Source of the DNA: Thalassospira lucentensis
Lineage (GTDB): Bacteria; Pseudomonadota; Alphaproteobacteria; Rhodospirillales; Thalassospiraceae
DNA length: 64,000 nt
Assembly: GCF_011806425.1 (NCBI RefSeq)
Contig: NZ_JAATOV010000008.1
Coordinates: 62,001 to 126,000 of the forward strand
Direction of reading: 5' to 3'
Made by a program: the position numbers and the translations under genes. Shown here piece after piece: positions 8,611 through 17,577 of the stretch; within the stretch, counting starts at the first letter, position 1; each line of letters starts with the position of its first letter. Under the pieces are notes generated by a model. That model made no database searches. It had not been told where the DNA came from and saw only the letters and a list, made by a program, of their open reading frames with translations.

Positions 8611-9095
8611 TCGTCTTCTCCGCGGACAAGGGTAAAGAAATCGACTTTGGTCGCGGCAACCTTGCGGGCATGGTCGCGTTTTGCGGTGGCTTGTTTTTCT
8701 GCGAGGGTATCTATGAAAGTGCTGGCCGCTTGATCACGCAGCATTACGGCGTCAAACAGGGCCGCATATTGCGCCTGAATACGGTCGCGTCCCTTGACAT
8801 AGGAATGGCCAACCGTTCCGTCCGCCAGTGTAACAGCACAACGTGTGACAGTCATCTCGCCAAGGTTAAATCGTTGTCCTGCGCCGCCGGCACGACTGCG
8901 CACCATGACCATGCCGATCTGAGGCTCGCGCAGGTGTTTCCAGCTGACATCGCCAAACTTGTCGGTCCACTCGGCTTCAAGCGTTGCTTGATCGGTACGC
9001 GCCAGAACGCCCATCCAGCGTTGGCGTGCAGCAATTGCATCATCGTCTGTTCGGAGGTGGTCGGTTGCCTTGGTCGGGGCGGCTTTGGCGGTCAT
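8607..9095 (-). CDS. phnG: Carbon-phosphorus lyase core subunit PhnG
   Basis: A 162-residue PhnG, the first gene of the leftward C-P lyase operon. Start 9095 (MTAKAAPTK) was chosen because an AAAGGA ribosome site lies about 10 bases upstream; the frame extends to 9131 but without such a site, and that extension would run toward the operator. The RQRWMGVLA block near residue 25 is typical of PhnG. Confidence 0.9.
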   Translation of the reverse strand: MTAKAAPTKATDHLRTDDDAIAARQRWMGVLARTDQATLEAEWTDKFGDVSWKHLREPQIGMVMVRSRAGGAGQRFNLGEMTVTRCAVTLADGTVGHSYVKGRDRIQAQYAALFDAVMLRDQAASTFIDTLAEKQATAKRDHARKVAATKVDFFTLVRGEDE

Positions 9096-9135
9096 ATGTC
9101 TGATCCTTTTTATGGATGTCGACAAATGCAATATT

Positions 9136-9153
9136 TGTCTAGACGTCTATACA
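9136..9153. promoter_or_regulatory. Candidate PhnF operator in the phnG-phnF divergent region
   Basis: An imperfect palindrome, tgtctagacgtctataca, matches its reverse complement in 8 of 9 positions per arm and is also a near-direct repeat (gtctagac gtctatac). It lies 41 bases before the phnG start and 74 before phnF, where GntR/HutC-type repressors bind. HutC-family regulators are known to recognise GT-N-TA-N-AC-type sites, which this contains. Confidence 0.6.
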
Positions 9154-9226
9154 TATTTACGTTATAAGCCGATTTATTGATCTTGGCAAAGGTCTTGCGG
9201 TGAAAGTTTTGTGAACGGGAAAGATT

Positions 9227-9940
9227 ATGGATTGGGAACCGGGGCTATCTATTTGGAAGCAAATCGAAAAACAGCTTCTTAGTGATATTGCCGACGGGGT
9301 CTTCGCCCCGGGTGATAAAATGCCGACTGAAATGGAACTGGTGCGCCGTTTTGGCGTGAATCGGCATACGGTACGGCGTGCCATGGCTGCACTTGTCGAT
9401 ACGAATGTGGTTCGGGTGGAACAGGGTCGGGGGGCGTTTGTTCAGGAGCAGATCCTTGATTATCCGCTCGGCGCTAAAACCCGGTTTTCCCAGATTGTGT
9501 CCGGTCGGCACCGGCTGCCTGACAAACGTCTTGTCTCTTCTGAGGTGATCAAGGCAAACGCAACAATTGCTGGGTATCTTGACCTTAAGCCCGGGACAAG
9601 GGTGATCGAACTCTTCTCGGTTTCAGAAGCCGACGGTGTGCCTTTGGCCGTCGCAACAAGCTATCTGCCAGCCGGCCGTTTCGATGGCATTGTCGAGATT
9701 TTCAAGGAAACCAAATCCCTGACCGAGGCCTTCAAGCGCTTTGGCATTGATGATTATAGCCGCAAAACCACCCGCATTTCCGCAACCTTGCCATCATCGC
9801 GGGTGGCAAGTCTGCTTAAGCAGGCCAAAAATCGACCCGTAATTTCGACCGAAAGCATCGATGTCGATGCGGACGGAGTGCCGATAGAATTCGGCACCAC
9901 GGCCTTTTCGAGTGATCGGGTTCAGTTGATTGTCGAATAA
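9227..9940 (+). CDS. phnF: GntR/HutC-family phosphonate regulator PhnF
   Basis: A 237-residue regulator with an N-terminal winged helix-turn-helix (residues about 8-72; PTEMELVRRFGVNRHTVRRA is the recognition region) and a C-terminal UTRA ligand-binding domain. It is divergent from phnG and probably represses the phn operon until phosphonate or phosphate limitation is sensed. The ligand cannot be read from sequence. The start ATG follows a weak GGGAAAG ribosome site. Confidence 0.85.
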   Translation: MDWEPGLSIWKQIEKQLLSDIADGVFAPGDKMPTEMELVRRFGVNRHTVRRAMAALVDTNVVRVEQGRGAFVQEQILDYPLGAKTRFSQIVSGRHRLPDKRLVSSEVIKANATIAGYLDLKPGTRVIELFSVSEADGVPLAVATSYLPAGRFDGIVEIFKETKSLTEAFKRFGIDDYSRKTTRISATLPSSRVASLLKQAKNRPVISTESIDVDADGVPIEFGTTAFSSDRVQLIVE

Positions 9941-9982
9941 TGAACTGCGGTTATCTTGCGTAACTTCGGGTTGTTTAAGGTA

Positions 9983-10618
9983 TCAGTATTCCCGGCCTGG
10001 GCGGGCTTTGTATACCGGAAAGCTAAGCTTGAACCGGATGGCGCTGGCGCGCAGTAGAAAGGCGGCAAAAAACGCGATAATCGCAATTGGCCCGCGCGGG
10101 AGCTCAAGGATGTCTGTGCCGATGACATAGATGCTGGCACCCAGAAGCGCACAACTGATGTAAATCTCTTGGCGCAGGATCAGCGGGATTTCATTACACA
10201 CCACATCGCGCACCATGCCGCCGAATGTTGCGGTGATCATACCCAAAATAATCGCAACCAGTGGCGATACGCCAAGGTTTAACCCAATGGCAGCACCCGT
10301 TACGCCAAAAAGCGCAAGCCCAAGTGCATCAAGCCAAATCAGGGCGACATAGCGACGTTCGACCAAATGTGCGGTGAAATATGTGAAGATCGCTGCAGCA
10401 ATACAGGTGATCACCCAAGCCGGGTCTTTGATCCAGAAAACCGGGGTGGCACCGGTAATCACATCGCGTACCGTTCCCCCGCCAATACCGGTAAAGGTCG
10501 CGATCAGGACAAAGCCGACAACATCCATTTGGCGACGGGACGCTTCAAGCGCACCTGTGATTGCAAAAACCGCAACACCCGCAAGTTCAAGCCAATAAAT
10601 AATCTGGGTAATATCCAT
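9983..10618 (-). CDS. TRIC-family (YadS/UPF0126) membrane channel protein
   Basis: A 211-residue, seven-segment membrane protein with two internal repeats. Each carries the glycine-arginine motif of bacterial trimeric intracellular cation channels (GIGGGTVRDV near residue 45 and FGGMVRDVV near residue 132). Prokaryotic TRIC channels conduct monovalent cations, and some are proposed to carry amino acids. The tail is basic. It is convergent with phnF, with about 40 bases between them and no clear terminator. Confidence 0.85.
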   Translation of the reverse strand: MDITQIIYWLELAGVAVFAITGALEASRRQMDVVGFVLIATFTGIGGGTVRDVITGATPVFWIKDPAWVITCIAAAIFTYFTAHLVERRYVALIWLDALGLALFGVTGAAIGLNLGVSPLVAIILGMITATFGGMVRDVVCNEIPLILRQEIYISCALLGASIYVIGTDILELPRGPIAIIAFFAAFLLRASAIRFKLSFPVYKARPGREY

Positions 10619-10890
10619 TTCGCCCTATCATGTCGTCGGTTTCGTCGCTGTTGTACTGTCGTCTTTATCACGGTTTTAGCACGCACAATTTGTCAATTTA
10701 TAACGCGAAACCAGAAATATAAGGGCTCAACCTCATTTTGTGGATTTCCGAATATATGCGTTGAGGAGCCCAAGCTCCGATATGCTGTTGATCGGGCAAG
10801 TTGTGCGGGATGATATCTTTAACCTTTTCCCTCATTAAGGGTGACGCAGCTTTTCTTGACTTCATTGCATGGCGCCGCAATAACCACCTT

Positions 10891-11640
10891 ATGACAATCT
10901 CATCTGACAAAGAACTCGATCATCTGCGCCGTATTGGTCGCATTTGTGCCCGTGCACGCGATGTTATGGGGGCTGCTGCTGTCCCAGGCATCACGACAGC
11001 TGAACTTGACCATATCGGGCGCAAAGTCCTTGAAGATGCTGGGGCGATTTCGGCACCGGAAAGCGAATACAACTTCCCCGGCGCGACCTGCATCAGTGTT
11101 AATGAAGCAGTCGCCCACGGCATCCCTGGCGATCAGGTTCTTTGTGACGGTGATCTGGTGAACATTGATGTTTCAGCATCGCTTGATGGTTATTTTTCAG
11201 ATACGGGTGCCAGCTTTATTTGCGGCACAGCAAAGCCGGAAATCGCCAAATTGTGCGAAGACGGTAAAAAAGCCATGTGGGTTGGCATCAATGTTGTGCG
11301 CGATAAGGCGCCGATCCGCGAAATTGGCCTTAAGATTGAAAATTTTGCCCGCAAAGGCGGCTATAGTCTGATTGGCAACCTTGCCAGTCACGGCATTGGC
11401 AAATCCCTGCATGAGCATCCACATACCATCCCCACCTGGGATGATCCAAAAGAACGGCGTTCGTTGAAAAAAGGACAGGTCATTACAATTGAACCGTTCC
11501 TGTCGCGCGGGGCCAAATGGGCGCTAGAGGGCGAAGACGGTTGGACCTTGTTTGCCGATACCGGTGCCGCCACGGTGCAGTACGAGCACACACTGGTTGT
11601 GACCGATAAGGGTTATGAGATTATGACGCTGGGTGGCTAA
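10891..11640 (+). CDS. map: Methionine aminopeptidase, type I
   Basis: A 249-residue enzyme that removes N-terminal Met. All metal and catalytic residues line up with the E. coli enzyme: H76, D93, D104, H167, E201 and E232. Start 10891 (MTISSDKEL) matches the family; the frame stays open to 10801, but the extra 30 residues are not conserved in type I enzymes. It has no N-terminal zinc-finger extension. The neighbours are unrelated, so it may be a second map copy. Confidence 0.92.
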   Translation: MTISSDKELDHLRRIGRICARARDVMGAAAVPGITTAELDHIGRKVLEDAGAISAPESEYNFPGATCISVNEAVAHGIPGDQVLCDGDLVNIDVSASLDGYFSDTGASFICGTAKPEIAKLCEDGKKAMWVGINVVRDKAPIREIGLKIENFARKGGYSLIGNLASHGIGKSLHEHPHTIPTWDDPKERRSLKKGQVITIEPFLSRGAKWALEGEDGWTLFADTGAATVQYEHTLVVTDKGYEIMTLGG

Positions 11641-11662
11641 GGCTGTCTGCGATCTTGGCGCT

Positions 11663-12721
11663 TTAAGGAACGTCCTTTAGCAAATCCAAGGGCCCGGTTA
11701 GCGCGGTTCTTTGCGGCACAAATTGTGGTGGGATTAGATAGGTGCGCGGCGTCATTTCGCCCGCATCAATCAACTGAAATGCGCGGTCGATCATCTTTTC
11801 CACATCCTGTCGGACCATCGTTACCTGGAACGGCAAAAACGACCCGAATGGGTCATAGTCAAAACATCCGATAACCAGATTTTCAAACGTTTCTGGGGGA
11901 TGCTTGGCCATAAAGCGCAATAACCCCTCGTAGTTGATCGACGAGTTGACAAAAATGCCGCGCGGCAAGTTACCGTGTGTTTCGTAGAACTCCTCAAACG
12001 CTTTTTGCGCGAATCCCGGCGCATATCCTGTCGGAACAATGGTTTCTTCGGTTTTTGTTTTGAAGTGCGCGTCCTTGACGTCGCGAAAGCCCCTGTTGCG
12101 TTCTCGGCTGTTGTGATCATCTCGTCCACCAAACATGTAAATGTCGGATGGCGTAATCGAGTCGTCATCAGAAAAGCTATTAATGATCGACCAGGTCAGT
12201 TCGACGGCACCGGCATAGTTGTCGGTAATTACCGACGGGCCGCTGCGCCCGGGAAGGTCAATATTGATGTGCTTTAGACCAGCTTCCTTGCACAGGCGAT
12301 GGATGCTGTCTGGATCTGTCGCGCCGGCAATCAAGAGGGTATCGACGGAATAGGATATCAGCGTTTCGACAGTTTGGTATTCTTCCTTGGGATCGCGGCA
12401 GGTGCTGATCACGATCGGACATTGGCCGCGTTCGCGCACCCGGGCGTCGAATGTTTGCGCCATTGACGAAAAATACCGGCTGTCATGGACAGGCAGCAAA
12501 AGCGCGACAAGCCCCGACTGAGAGCTTCTAAGCCCCCGGGCCTGCATGTTCGTGGTGTAGTTGTGGTCGCGGGCAAGACCCAAAATACGTTCTGCCGTGC
12601 TTTCGCTGATTCTGCGTTGGCGCCATGTCCCGTTCAAGACAGCACTTATAGTTGACGCAGAGCACCCCGAAAGGACCGACAGGTCATAAATTGTTGCTTT
12701 TTTCTTCGTCGATTTTTTCAT
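11663..12721 (-). CDS. LacI-family transcriptional regulator of the adjacent sugar transporter
   Basis: A 352-residue repressor. The helix-turn-helix is at residues 8-50 (ATIYDLSVLSGCSASTISAVL, with the usual V-L-N-G hinge entry), and a periplasmic-binding-protein-like sugar domain follows. Start 12721 was chosen for its AGAGGTGAA ribosome site; the frame remains open upstream to 12829 but would run through the operator region. It is divergent from the transporter operon and probably represses it and itself. Confidence 0.85.
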   Translation of the reverse strand: MKKSTKKKATIYDLSVLSGCSASTISAVLNGTWRQRRISESTAERILGLARDHNYTTNMQARGLRSSQSGLVALLLPVHDSRYFSSMAQTFDARVRERGQCPIVISTCRDPKEEYQTVETLISYSVDTLLIAGATDPDSIHRLCKEAGLKHINIDLPGRSGPSVITDNYAGAVELTWSIINSFSDDDSITPSDIYMFGGRDDHNSRERNRGFRDVKDAHFKTKTEETIVPTGYAPGFAQKAFEEFYETHGNLPRGIFVNSSINYEGLLRFMAKHPPETFENLVIGCFDYDPFGSFLPFQVTMVRQDVEKMIDRAFQLIDAGEMTPRTYLIPPQFVPQRTALTGPLDLLKDVP

Positions 12722-12786
12722 TTCACCTCTTAGGGTTGTATACGGCCAGAATAGCCTTGACGGAAGAAAAAAACTATCCAATATTG

Positions 12787-12808
12787 ATTGCACCATCGAT
12801 TGTGCAAT
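12787..12808. promoter_or_regulatory. Candidate LacI-family operator (near-perfect 22-bp palindrome)
   Basis: The arms attgcac and gtgcaat flank an 8-base centre containing atcgat; 20 of 22 positions are symmetric. It lies 66 bases before the repressor start. Its right half, atcgattgtgca, recurs 22 bases downstream at 12817-12828, on the same helix face. Two helical turns of spacing fit cooperative binding by a LacI-type dimer or tetramer. Confidence 0.65.
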
Positions 12809-12816
12809 TTTGAAAT

Positions 12817-12828
12817 ATCGATTGTGCA
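12817..12828. repeat. Second half-site atcgattgtgca
   Basis: An exact copy of bases 12795-12806, exactly 22 bases further on. It may be a half-operator for the divergent repressor. Confidence 0.5.
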
Positions 12829-12871
12829 TCCATAAAAATCAAAAAAATAATGTCGATGGGGTCGGGAAATC

Positions 12872-12886
12872 AGGTGCATTGCACCT
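12872..12886. promoter_or_regulatory. Candidate downstream operator aggtgcattgcacct
   Basis: A perfect 15-base palindrome (aggtgca-t-tgcacct) with the same TGCA core as the site at 12787. It lies 90 bases before the binding-protein start, where it could act as a second operator for the transporter operon. Confidence 0.55.
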
Positions 12887-12975
12887 TTGTTTCTACAAGT
12901 TGTGGAAATCGCGTTCTTAAGGCTGGTGATTATGCCTTTTTGCCCGCTTTTCACCTGTTGACTGGGAGGAATATG

Positions 12976-13965
12976 ATGAAAAAACTTCTTGCCGCAGCAT
13001 TTGCTGCATCTCTAACGATTGCGTCTGCCTCACCTTCCTTTGCAGCCGATTCCGGCAAAGTCGGTGTTGTTGTTAAAATCGGTGGCATTCCGTGGTTCAA
13101 CGCGATGAATGCCGGTATCGACGAACAAGCCGAGAAGCTTGGTGTTGATGCGACCATGATCGGCCCAACCAGTGCTGATCCGGCACTTCAGGTTCGTGCG
13201 ATCGAAGACCTTATTGCGCAGGGGGTCAAGGTGATTGGGGTTGTTCCCAACGATGCCAAGGTTCTTGAACCGGTTCTTCAAAAAGCCAAAGACAATAACA
13301 TTATCGTTCTGACCCACGAGTCCCCGAGCCAAAAGGGCGCGACCTGGGATTTTGAGCTGGCATCTGCGCAGGGCTTCGGTGAAGCACATGGCAAATTGTT
13401 GGCCGAGAAAATGGGCGGTAAAGGTGAATATGCCGTTTTCGTTGGCTCGCTTACCGGTCCGTTGCATAACGCATGGGCCGATGCCGCGATTGAATATATC
13501 ACTGAAAACTACCCGGACATGAAAGTGGTTGGCGATCGCTATGGCGTTGCCGAGGACGTTGATAAAAGCCGCAGCACGGCATTGGATTTGATGTCTGCCC
13601 ATCCTGATCTTAAGGGCTTTATGGCATTCGGTAGCCAAGGTCCGATCGGCGCGGGCCGCGCCATTCAGGAACGCCGCATGATCGGCAACGTCTTTGTTGT
13701 TGGACCGAGCTCCCCCGGGCAGAGCCGTCGTCTGATCAAAAGTGGCGCACTTGCAGGCGGGTTCATGTGGAACCCGAAACAGGCGGGTGAAGTGTTTGTC
13801 ACCTTGGCTGATAAGCTGATGAAGGGCGAAAAAATCGAGGATGGTGAGACCATTGAAGGTCTTGGTGTCGTGCATCCAGATTTTGAAAACCGCAACATCA
13901 TCGTTGATCAGCTTGTCGCGATTAACAAATCCACTGTGGATAAGCTTGCCGCGATGGGGCTTTAA
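12976..13965 (+). CDS. Sugar ABC transporter periplasmic binding protein (RhaS/LsrB-like)
   Basis: A 329-residue protein with a signal peptide (residues 1 to about 23, ending SFA) and a type I periplasmic-binding fold for sugars. The start MKKLLAAAF is favoured by GGGAGGA six bases upstream; an ATG three bases earlier is too close to it. It resembles the rhamnose/autoinducer-2 binding-protein branch, but the ligand is not defined. It heads the operon and is followed by a strong stem-loop, so it is probably made in excess of the membrane parts. Confidence 0.85.
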   Translation: MKKLLAAAFAASLTIASASPSFAADSGKVGVVVKIGGIPWFNAMNAGIDEQAEKLGVDATMIGPTSADPALQVRAIEDLIAQGVKVIGVVPNDAKVLEPVLQKAKDNNIIVLTHESPSQKGATWDFELASAQGFGEAHGKLLAEKMGGKGEYAVFVGSLTGPLHNAWADAAIEYITENYPDMKVVGDRYGVAEDVDKSRSTALDLMSAHPDLKGFMAFGSQGPIGAGRAIQERRMIGNVFVVGPSSPGQSRRLIKSGALAGGFMWNPKQAGEVFVTLADKLMKGEKIEDGETIEGLGVVHPDFENRNIIVDQLVAINKSTVDKLAAMGL

Positions 13966-13990
13966 GGTCCCTTAGGCCTCCCTCATGAAG

Positions 13991-14035
13991 CCAGCCGATC
14001 CTGCATATTTTTAAAGCCGGGTCGGCTGGATTTTT
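13991..14035 (+). terminator. Attenuating stem-loop after the binding-protein gene
   Basis: An 11-bp stem (ccagccgatcc / gggtcggctgg, one G-U pair) is followed by ATTTTT. It sits between the binding protein and ATPase genes, so partial termination would give more binding protein than transporter. Confidence 0.75.
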
Positions 14036-14051
14036 CTAACGTTTAAAATGT

Positions 14052-15581
14052 ATGGGTCAATCCATGTCGGCAGATGCCAGCTTAAATGTGTCTGGTCCGG
14101 CACCGGTATTGTCATTGCGAAATATCAGCAAGACATTCGGTGGCGTGAAGGCACTCGACAAGGTCGATTTCGAGGTTCTTCCCGGAGAGGTTCATTGCCT
14201 TGCCGGTGAAAACGGATCCGGTAAAAGTACCCTGATTAAGATCATTACCGGCGTTTACCAGCCAGAGCCGGGTGCGGAAATCATCTATGACGGGCGTACG
14301 TACACGCAAATGTCCCCGGTGATTGCGCAGGCCGAGGGTATTCAGGTTATCTGGCAAGACCTTGCTCTTTTCCCTGAAATGACGGTTGCCGAAAACATTG
14401 CGTTTCAAAGTGTTTTAGGCCGTCGTCCCCGTCTGGTCAGTTACAGCAAGATGCGCAAAATCGCGCTGGAAGCCCTTTCGCGCCTTGGCGTGGAAATGGA
14501 TGTCGACAAACCCCTGCGCGATTTCCCCATTGCCCAGCGACAAATCGTTGCCATCGCGCGCGCCCTGACCGGTGAGGCCAAGCTGGTATTCATGGATGAA
14601 CCAACCGCCTCGCTTACACAGTCAGAAACAGATTACCTTCTTGATATTGTGCGCATGCTTTCTGATGCGGGTGTTGCTGTCGTGTTCGTCAGCCACCGTT
14701 TGGCAGAGGTTTTGGAGATTTCGCACCGGCTGACGGTTTTGCGCGATGGCAAACTGGAAGGTGTCTATCCGACAACCGATCTGACCCAGTCGCGCATTAC
14801 CGAGCTTATGACCGGCAAAAGCTTTGACAATGTCGTCCGTGCGACGCCAAAGCCGGACGTCAAACCGGTGATCGAGCTTCGCAACCTAAGCCGCGCTGGT
14901 GAATTTAGCGATATTTCATTTACCGTTGGGCAGGGCGAAACCGTTGGCATTACCGGGCTTCTTGGTGCCGGGCGTACCGAGTTGGCGGAAACCTTGTTTG
15001 GCATGCGTAAACCAAGCAGTGGTGAAATCGTTCTTGATGGCGCCAGTGTTAAATTCTCGAACAATCGCGAAGCAATCGATGCCGGCGTTGCGTATCTGTC
15101 AGAGGATCGCCTATCGCTTGGTTTGCTGCAGCCGCAATCAATTGCCGACAACCTTGTGATTGCTTCCCTTGATGGGATTCGCGATGGTGTTTTCCTGTCG
15201 GAACGCCGCAAAAACGAAGTGGTTTCGGAATGGTGCCGTGACCTTGGCGTGAAGATTGGTCTTCCAGAAGATGCGATTTCCACCCTGTCTGGCGGGAACC
15301 AACAAAAGGTCGCCATTGCCAAATGGCTGGCCACCAATCCCAAGCTTTTGATTCTTGATGCGCCAACTGTTGGCGTCGATGTCGGTGCCCGTAAAGGGAT
15401 TTTCGATATCGTTGCAAAGCTTGCCGAAAGCGGACTTGCGATCATTCTGATCTCGGACGAGGTCCCCGAGGTCTATTTCAATGCAGACCGCGTGCTGCAT
15501 ATGGTCAATGGCCGGGCCGCTGGATGGTTTTCTCCCAACGAATGTACTCTTCAAGAAATAGAGGCGGCTGTCTATGCGTAA
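14052..15581 (+). CDS. Sugar ABC transporter ATP-binding protein (two fused nucleotide-binding domains)
   Basis: A 509-residue double ATPase of the RbsA/RhaT type. Domain 1 (about 20-250) has Walker A GENGSGKSTL and Walker B LVFMDEPTASL; its signature is the weak form FPIAQRQIVAIARAL. Domain 2 (about 265-505) has a degenerate P-loop (GLLGAGRTEL) but an intact signature LSGGNQQKVAIAKWLA, the usual asymmetry in this family. The ribosome site is poor and ATGs at 14048 and 14064 are near, so the start is uncertain by a few codons. It overlaps the first permease by 8 bases. Confidence 0.9.
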   Translation: MGQSMSADASLNVSGPAPVLSLRNISKTFGGVKALDKVDFEVLPGEVHCLAGENGSGKSTLIKIITGVYQPEPGAEIIYDGRTYTQMSPVIAQAEGIQVIWQDLALFPEMTVAENIAFQSVLGRRPRLVSYSKMRKIALEALSRLGVEMDVDKPLRDFPIAQRQIVAIARALTGEAKLVFMDEPTASLTQSETDYLLDIVRMLSDAGVAVVFVSHRLAEVLEISHRLTVLRDGKLEGVYPTTDLTQSRITELMTGKSFDNVVRATPKPDVKPVIELRNLSRAGEFSDISFTVGQGETVGITGLLGAGRTELAETLFGMRKPSSGEIVLDGASVKFSNNREAIDAGVAYLSEDRLSLGLLQPQSIADNLVIASLDGIRDGVFLSERRKNEVVSEWCRDLGVKIGLPEDAISTLSGGNQQKVAIAKWLATNPKLLILDAPTVGVDVGARKGIFDIVAKLAESGLAIILISDEVPEVYFNADRVLHMVNGRAAGWFSPNECTLQEIEAAVYA

Positions 15582-16575
15582 AATGATCAATTCAAACGCG
15601 ACAGAGGTCGCCCTGATCGGCGTGCTGCTTTTGATAGGAATTTTTCTATCGCTATCAACCGACCGGTTTCTCACCCTTGGTAATGTGTTCGACCTTCTGA
15701 ATACCAGTGCCGTGAATATTATTTTTGCAGTCGGGCTTTTGGTTGTTTTGATTGCGGGCGGGATCGACATTTCGTTCGCCGTCGCGGCATCTGTGGTTCA
15801 ATATATTACCGCCCTTGCACTTGGTGCGATTGGTGGCGGAAACTGGGCGATTGGTCTTATCATTGCCGGCAGTGTTGGTATCCTGTTTGGGGCCTTCAAC
15901 GCTTTCTTTATCCACTATTTCCGGATCATTTCGATTGTCGTGACAATTGCGACATTCAACATTTATTTCGGCATGTTGATGTTCTTGACCGGCGGGGTGT
16001 CGATTTACGACCTTCCTGATTGGCTGGTTACGCCGGTTATCTTGTTTGAACATCAGGCCGCCAATGGCAGCTGGTCTGAAATTACCCTGCCCAGCTTGAT
16101 CATGGTGGGGTGCGTTTTGGCGACCTGGCTTTTGATCACCCGCACCACGACCGGCCGCCAGATTATTGCCTTTGGCGATAACCCGGAAGGTGCCCGTCGT
16201 TTCGGGATCAACATCGCCGCCATGCAGTTTATTGCGTTTGGTTGGCTGGGACTGATGTCGGGTATCGCTGGTTTGGTTCAGGCGCATTACGTGCAGGAAG
16301 TGGTTCCAAACGCCCTTTATGGCCGCGAACTTGATGTGCTTGCCGCCGTTGTCCTTGGCGGTGCGCGTCTTGGTGGTGGTCGCGGAACGGTTCTGGGTTG
16401 CGTGCTTGGTGTGTTGCTGATTTCGGTGACGCAAAATGGCCTTAACCTGCTTGGGGTGTCTCCCTATGCGTTCAAGATGATCATCGGTGCCATTATTCTG
16501 GCTGCGATCACGCTTTCCAACACTGGGCTTGAACGCCTTCTTCCCGTCTTCGCAAATAAGGGAGAAGCAAAATGA
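15574..16575 (+). CDS. Sugar ABC transporter permease 1 (RbsC/RhaP-like)
   Basis: A 333-residue inner-membrane permease of the BPD_transp_2 family with 8-10 hydrophobic segments. A typical conserved stretch is GDNPEGARRFGIN near residue 205. It overlaps both neighbours (8 bases with the ATPase gene, ATGA with permease 2). It should pair with permease 2 as a heterodimer, as in rhamnose and autoinducer-2 transporters. Confidence 0.88.
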   Translation: MRKMINSNATEVALIGVLLLIGIFLSLSTDRFLTLGNVFDLLNTSAVNIIFAVGLLVVLIAGGIDISFAVAASVVQYITALALGAIGGGNWAIGLIIAGSVGILFGAFNAFFIHYFRIISIVVTIATFNIYFGMLMFLTGGVSIYDLPDWLVTPVILFEHQAANGSWSEITLPSLIMVGCVLATWLLITRTTTGRQIIAFGDNPEGARRFGINIAAMQFIAFGWLGLMSGIAGLVQAHYVQEVVPNALYGRELDVLAAVVLGGARLGGGRGTVLGCVLGVLLISVTQNGLNLLGVSPYAFKMIIGAIILAAITLSNTGLERLLPVFANKGEAK

Positions 16576-17564
16576 GCACCGCTATCAAACGCCTTCGCTC
16601 TTTTGTTGGTCCGGAAATGACCGGCCCACTGGCAGCACTTGTTGCAGTGCTCGTTATTTTCAGCATTGCAAGCCCGCGCTTCTTAAGCTCGGCAACATTC
16701 GGATCCGTTGCGTTCCAGTTGCCAGAACTTGGTTTGCTGTGCTTGGCGATGTTGCTGCCGGTTCTGACCGGCGGACTTAACCTTGCTGTGACGTTTACCG
16801 CGAATATCTCTGGGCTGACACTGGCTTGGACGATGTTTTATTTCGGTGGCGCCGATGCCGGCCCTGAGGCCTTTGCGCTTGGTTGCGTTTTGGCCCTTGC
16901 TGTTGGCGCGCTGAGCGGCCTGATCATCGGGGTTGTCGTGGCCTATACAAAGGCCCATCCGATTTTGGTATCGCTTTCGATGATGATCTTTGTCCGCGGT
17001 TTGGGTGAATTCCTAACACGTGGTGGTGATATTTCAGGCTTCCCCGATTTTGTTCAGCCTTTGGGCCATGGAAGCATCATCGGGATTCCGATCCCGCTTC
17101 TTGTTCTGTGTGCGGGGGTGGCCGTTTGGCACATCGTGCTTCAGAAAACCAAGCTTGGCTTTAACACCTATATGATCGGTTCGAATATCGAGGCCGTGCG
17201 TTATTCCGGGATCAATACCCGCCGGGTCGTGATGCTGGTTTACACCCTTTCGGGGGCGATGTGTGCGGTCGCTGGGATCATCATGCTTTCGCGTTTCAAC
17301 TCTGTTCGCGTTGGACATGGGGAATCTTACCTGCTGATCACGGTTCTGGCCTGTTTCCTTGGGGGCGTAAATCCCTTTGGCGGATTTGGCAAAGTTCTCC
17401 CCGTTTTTGTGGCGCTTATTGTTCTGCAGCTTCTGTCTTCCGGCCTCAACCTTATCGGTGCCAATCAGCATTTGGCGACAGCCGTGTGGGGCATTTTGTT
17501 GCTTGGCGTGATGGTTCTGCGTTGGGTCGCCACACACTTCACATTCTTGAGTCATAAAAAATAA
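16572..17564 (+). CDS. Sugar ABC transporter permease 2 (RbsC/RhaQ-like)
   Basis: A 330-residue permease of the same family as its neighbour, with the matching stretch GSNIEAVRYSGIN near residue 199. ATG 16572 overlaps the permease 1 stop. The operon continues 13 bases later with an epimerase gene that has an AAGGAAGG ribosome site. Confidence 0.88.
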   Translation: MSTAIKRLRSFVGPEMTGPLAALVAVLVIFSIASPRFLSSATFGSVAFQLPELGLLCLAMLLPVLTGGLNLAVTFTANISGLTLAWTMFYFGGADAGPEAFALGCVLALAVGALSGLIIGVVVAYTKAHPILVSLSMMIFVRGLGEFLTRGGDISGFPDFVQPLGHGSIIGIPIPLLVLCAGVAVWHIVLQKTKLGFNTYMIGSNIEAVRYSGINTRRVVMLVYTLSGAMCAVAGIIMLSRFNSVRVGHGESYLLITVLACFLGGVNPFGGFGKVLPVFVALIVLQLLSSGLNLIGANQHLATAVWGILLLGVMVLRWVATHFTFLSHKK

Positions 17565-17577
17565 GGAAGGAAAGCCA

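Noticed and set aside
10801-10890. N-terminal extension of the methionine aminopeptidase
   Set aside because: The 30 extra residues are not typical of type I enzymes, and the conserved start is MTISSDKEL at 10891.
12850-12975. N-terminal extension of the sugar-binding protein
   Set aside because: It would cross a palindromic operator-like site, and the strong GGGAGGA ribosome site supports the start at 12976.
13030-13875. Long open frame on the minus strand under the sugar-binding protein
   Set aside because: It lies antisense to a gene with signal peptide and clear fold, has no ribosome site and its translation shows no family features.
14765-15445. Minus-strand open frame under the sugar ATPase
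   Set aside because: A shadow of a strongly conserved gene on the other strand; composition is Ser/Arg rich as expected from antisense reading.
15655-16434. Minus-strand open frame of 259 residues under permease 1
   Set aside because: Its Asn/Gln/His-rich composition is that of antisense to a hydrophobic gene, and no start site is present.
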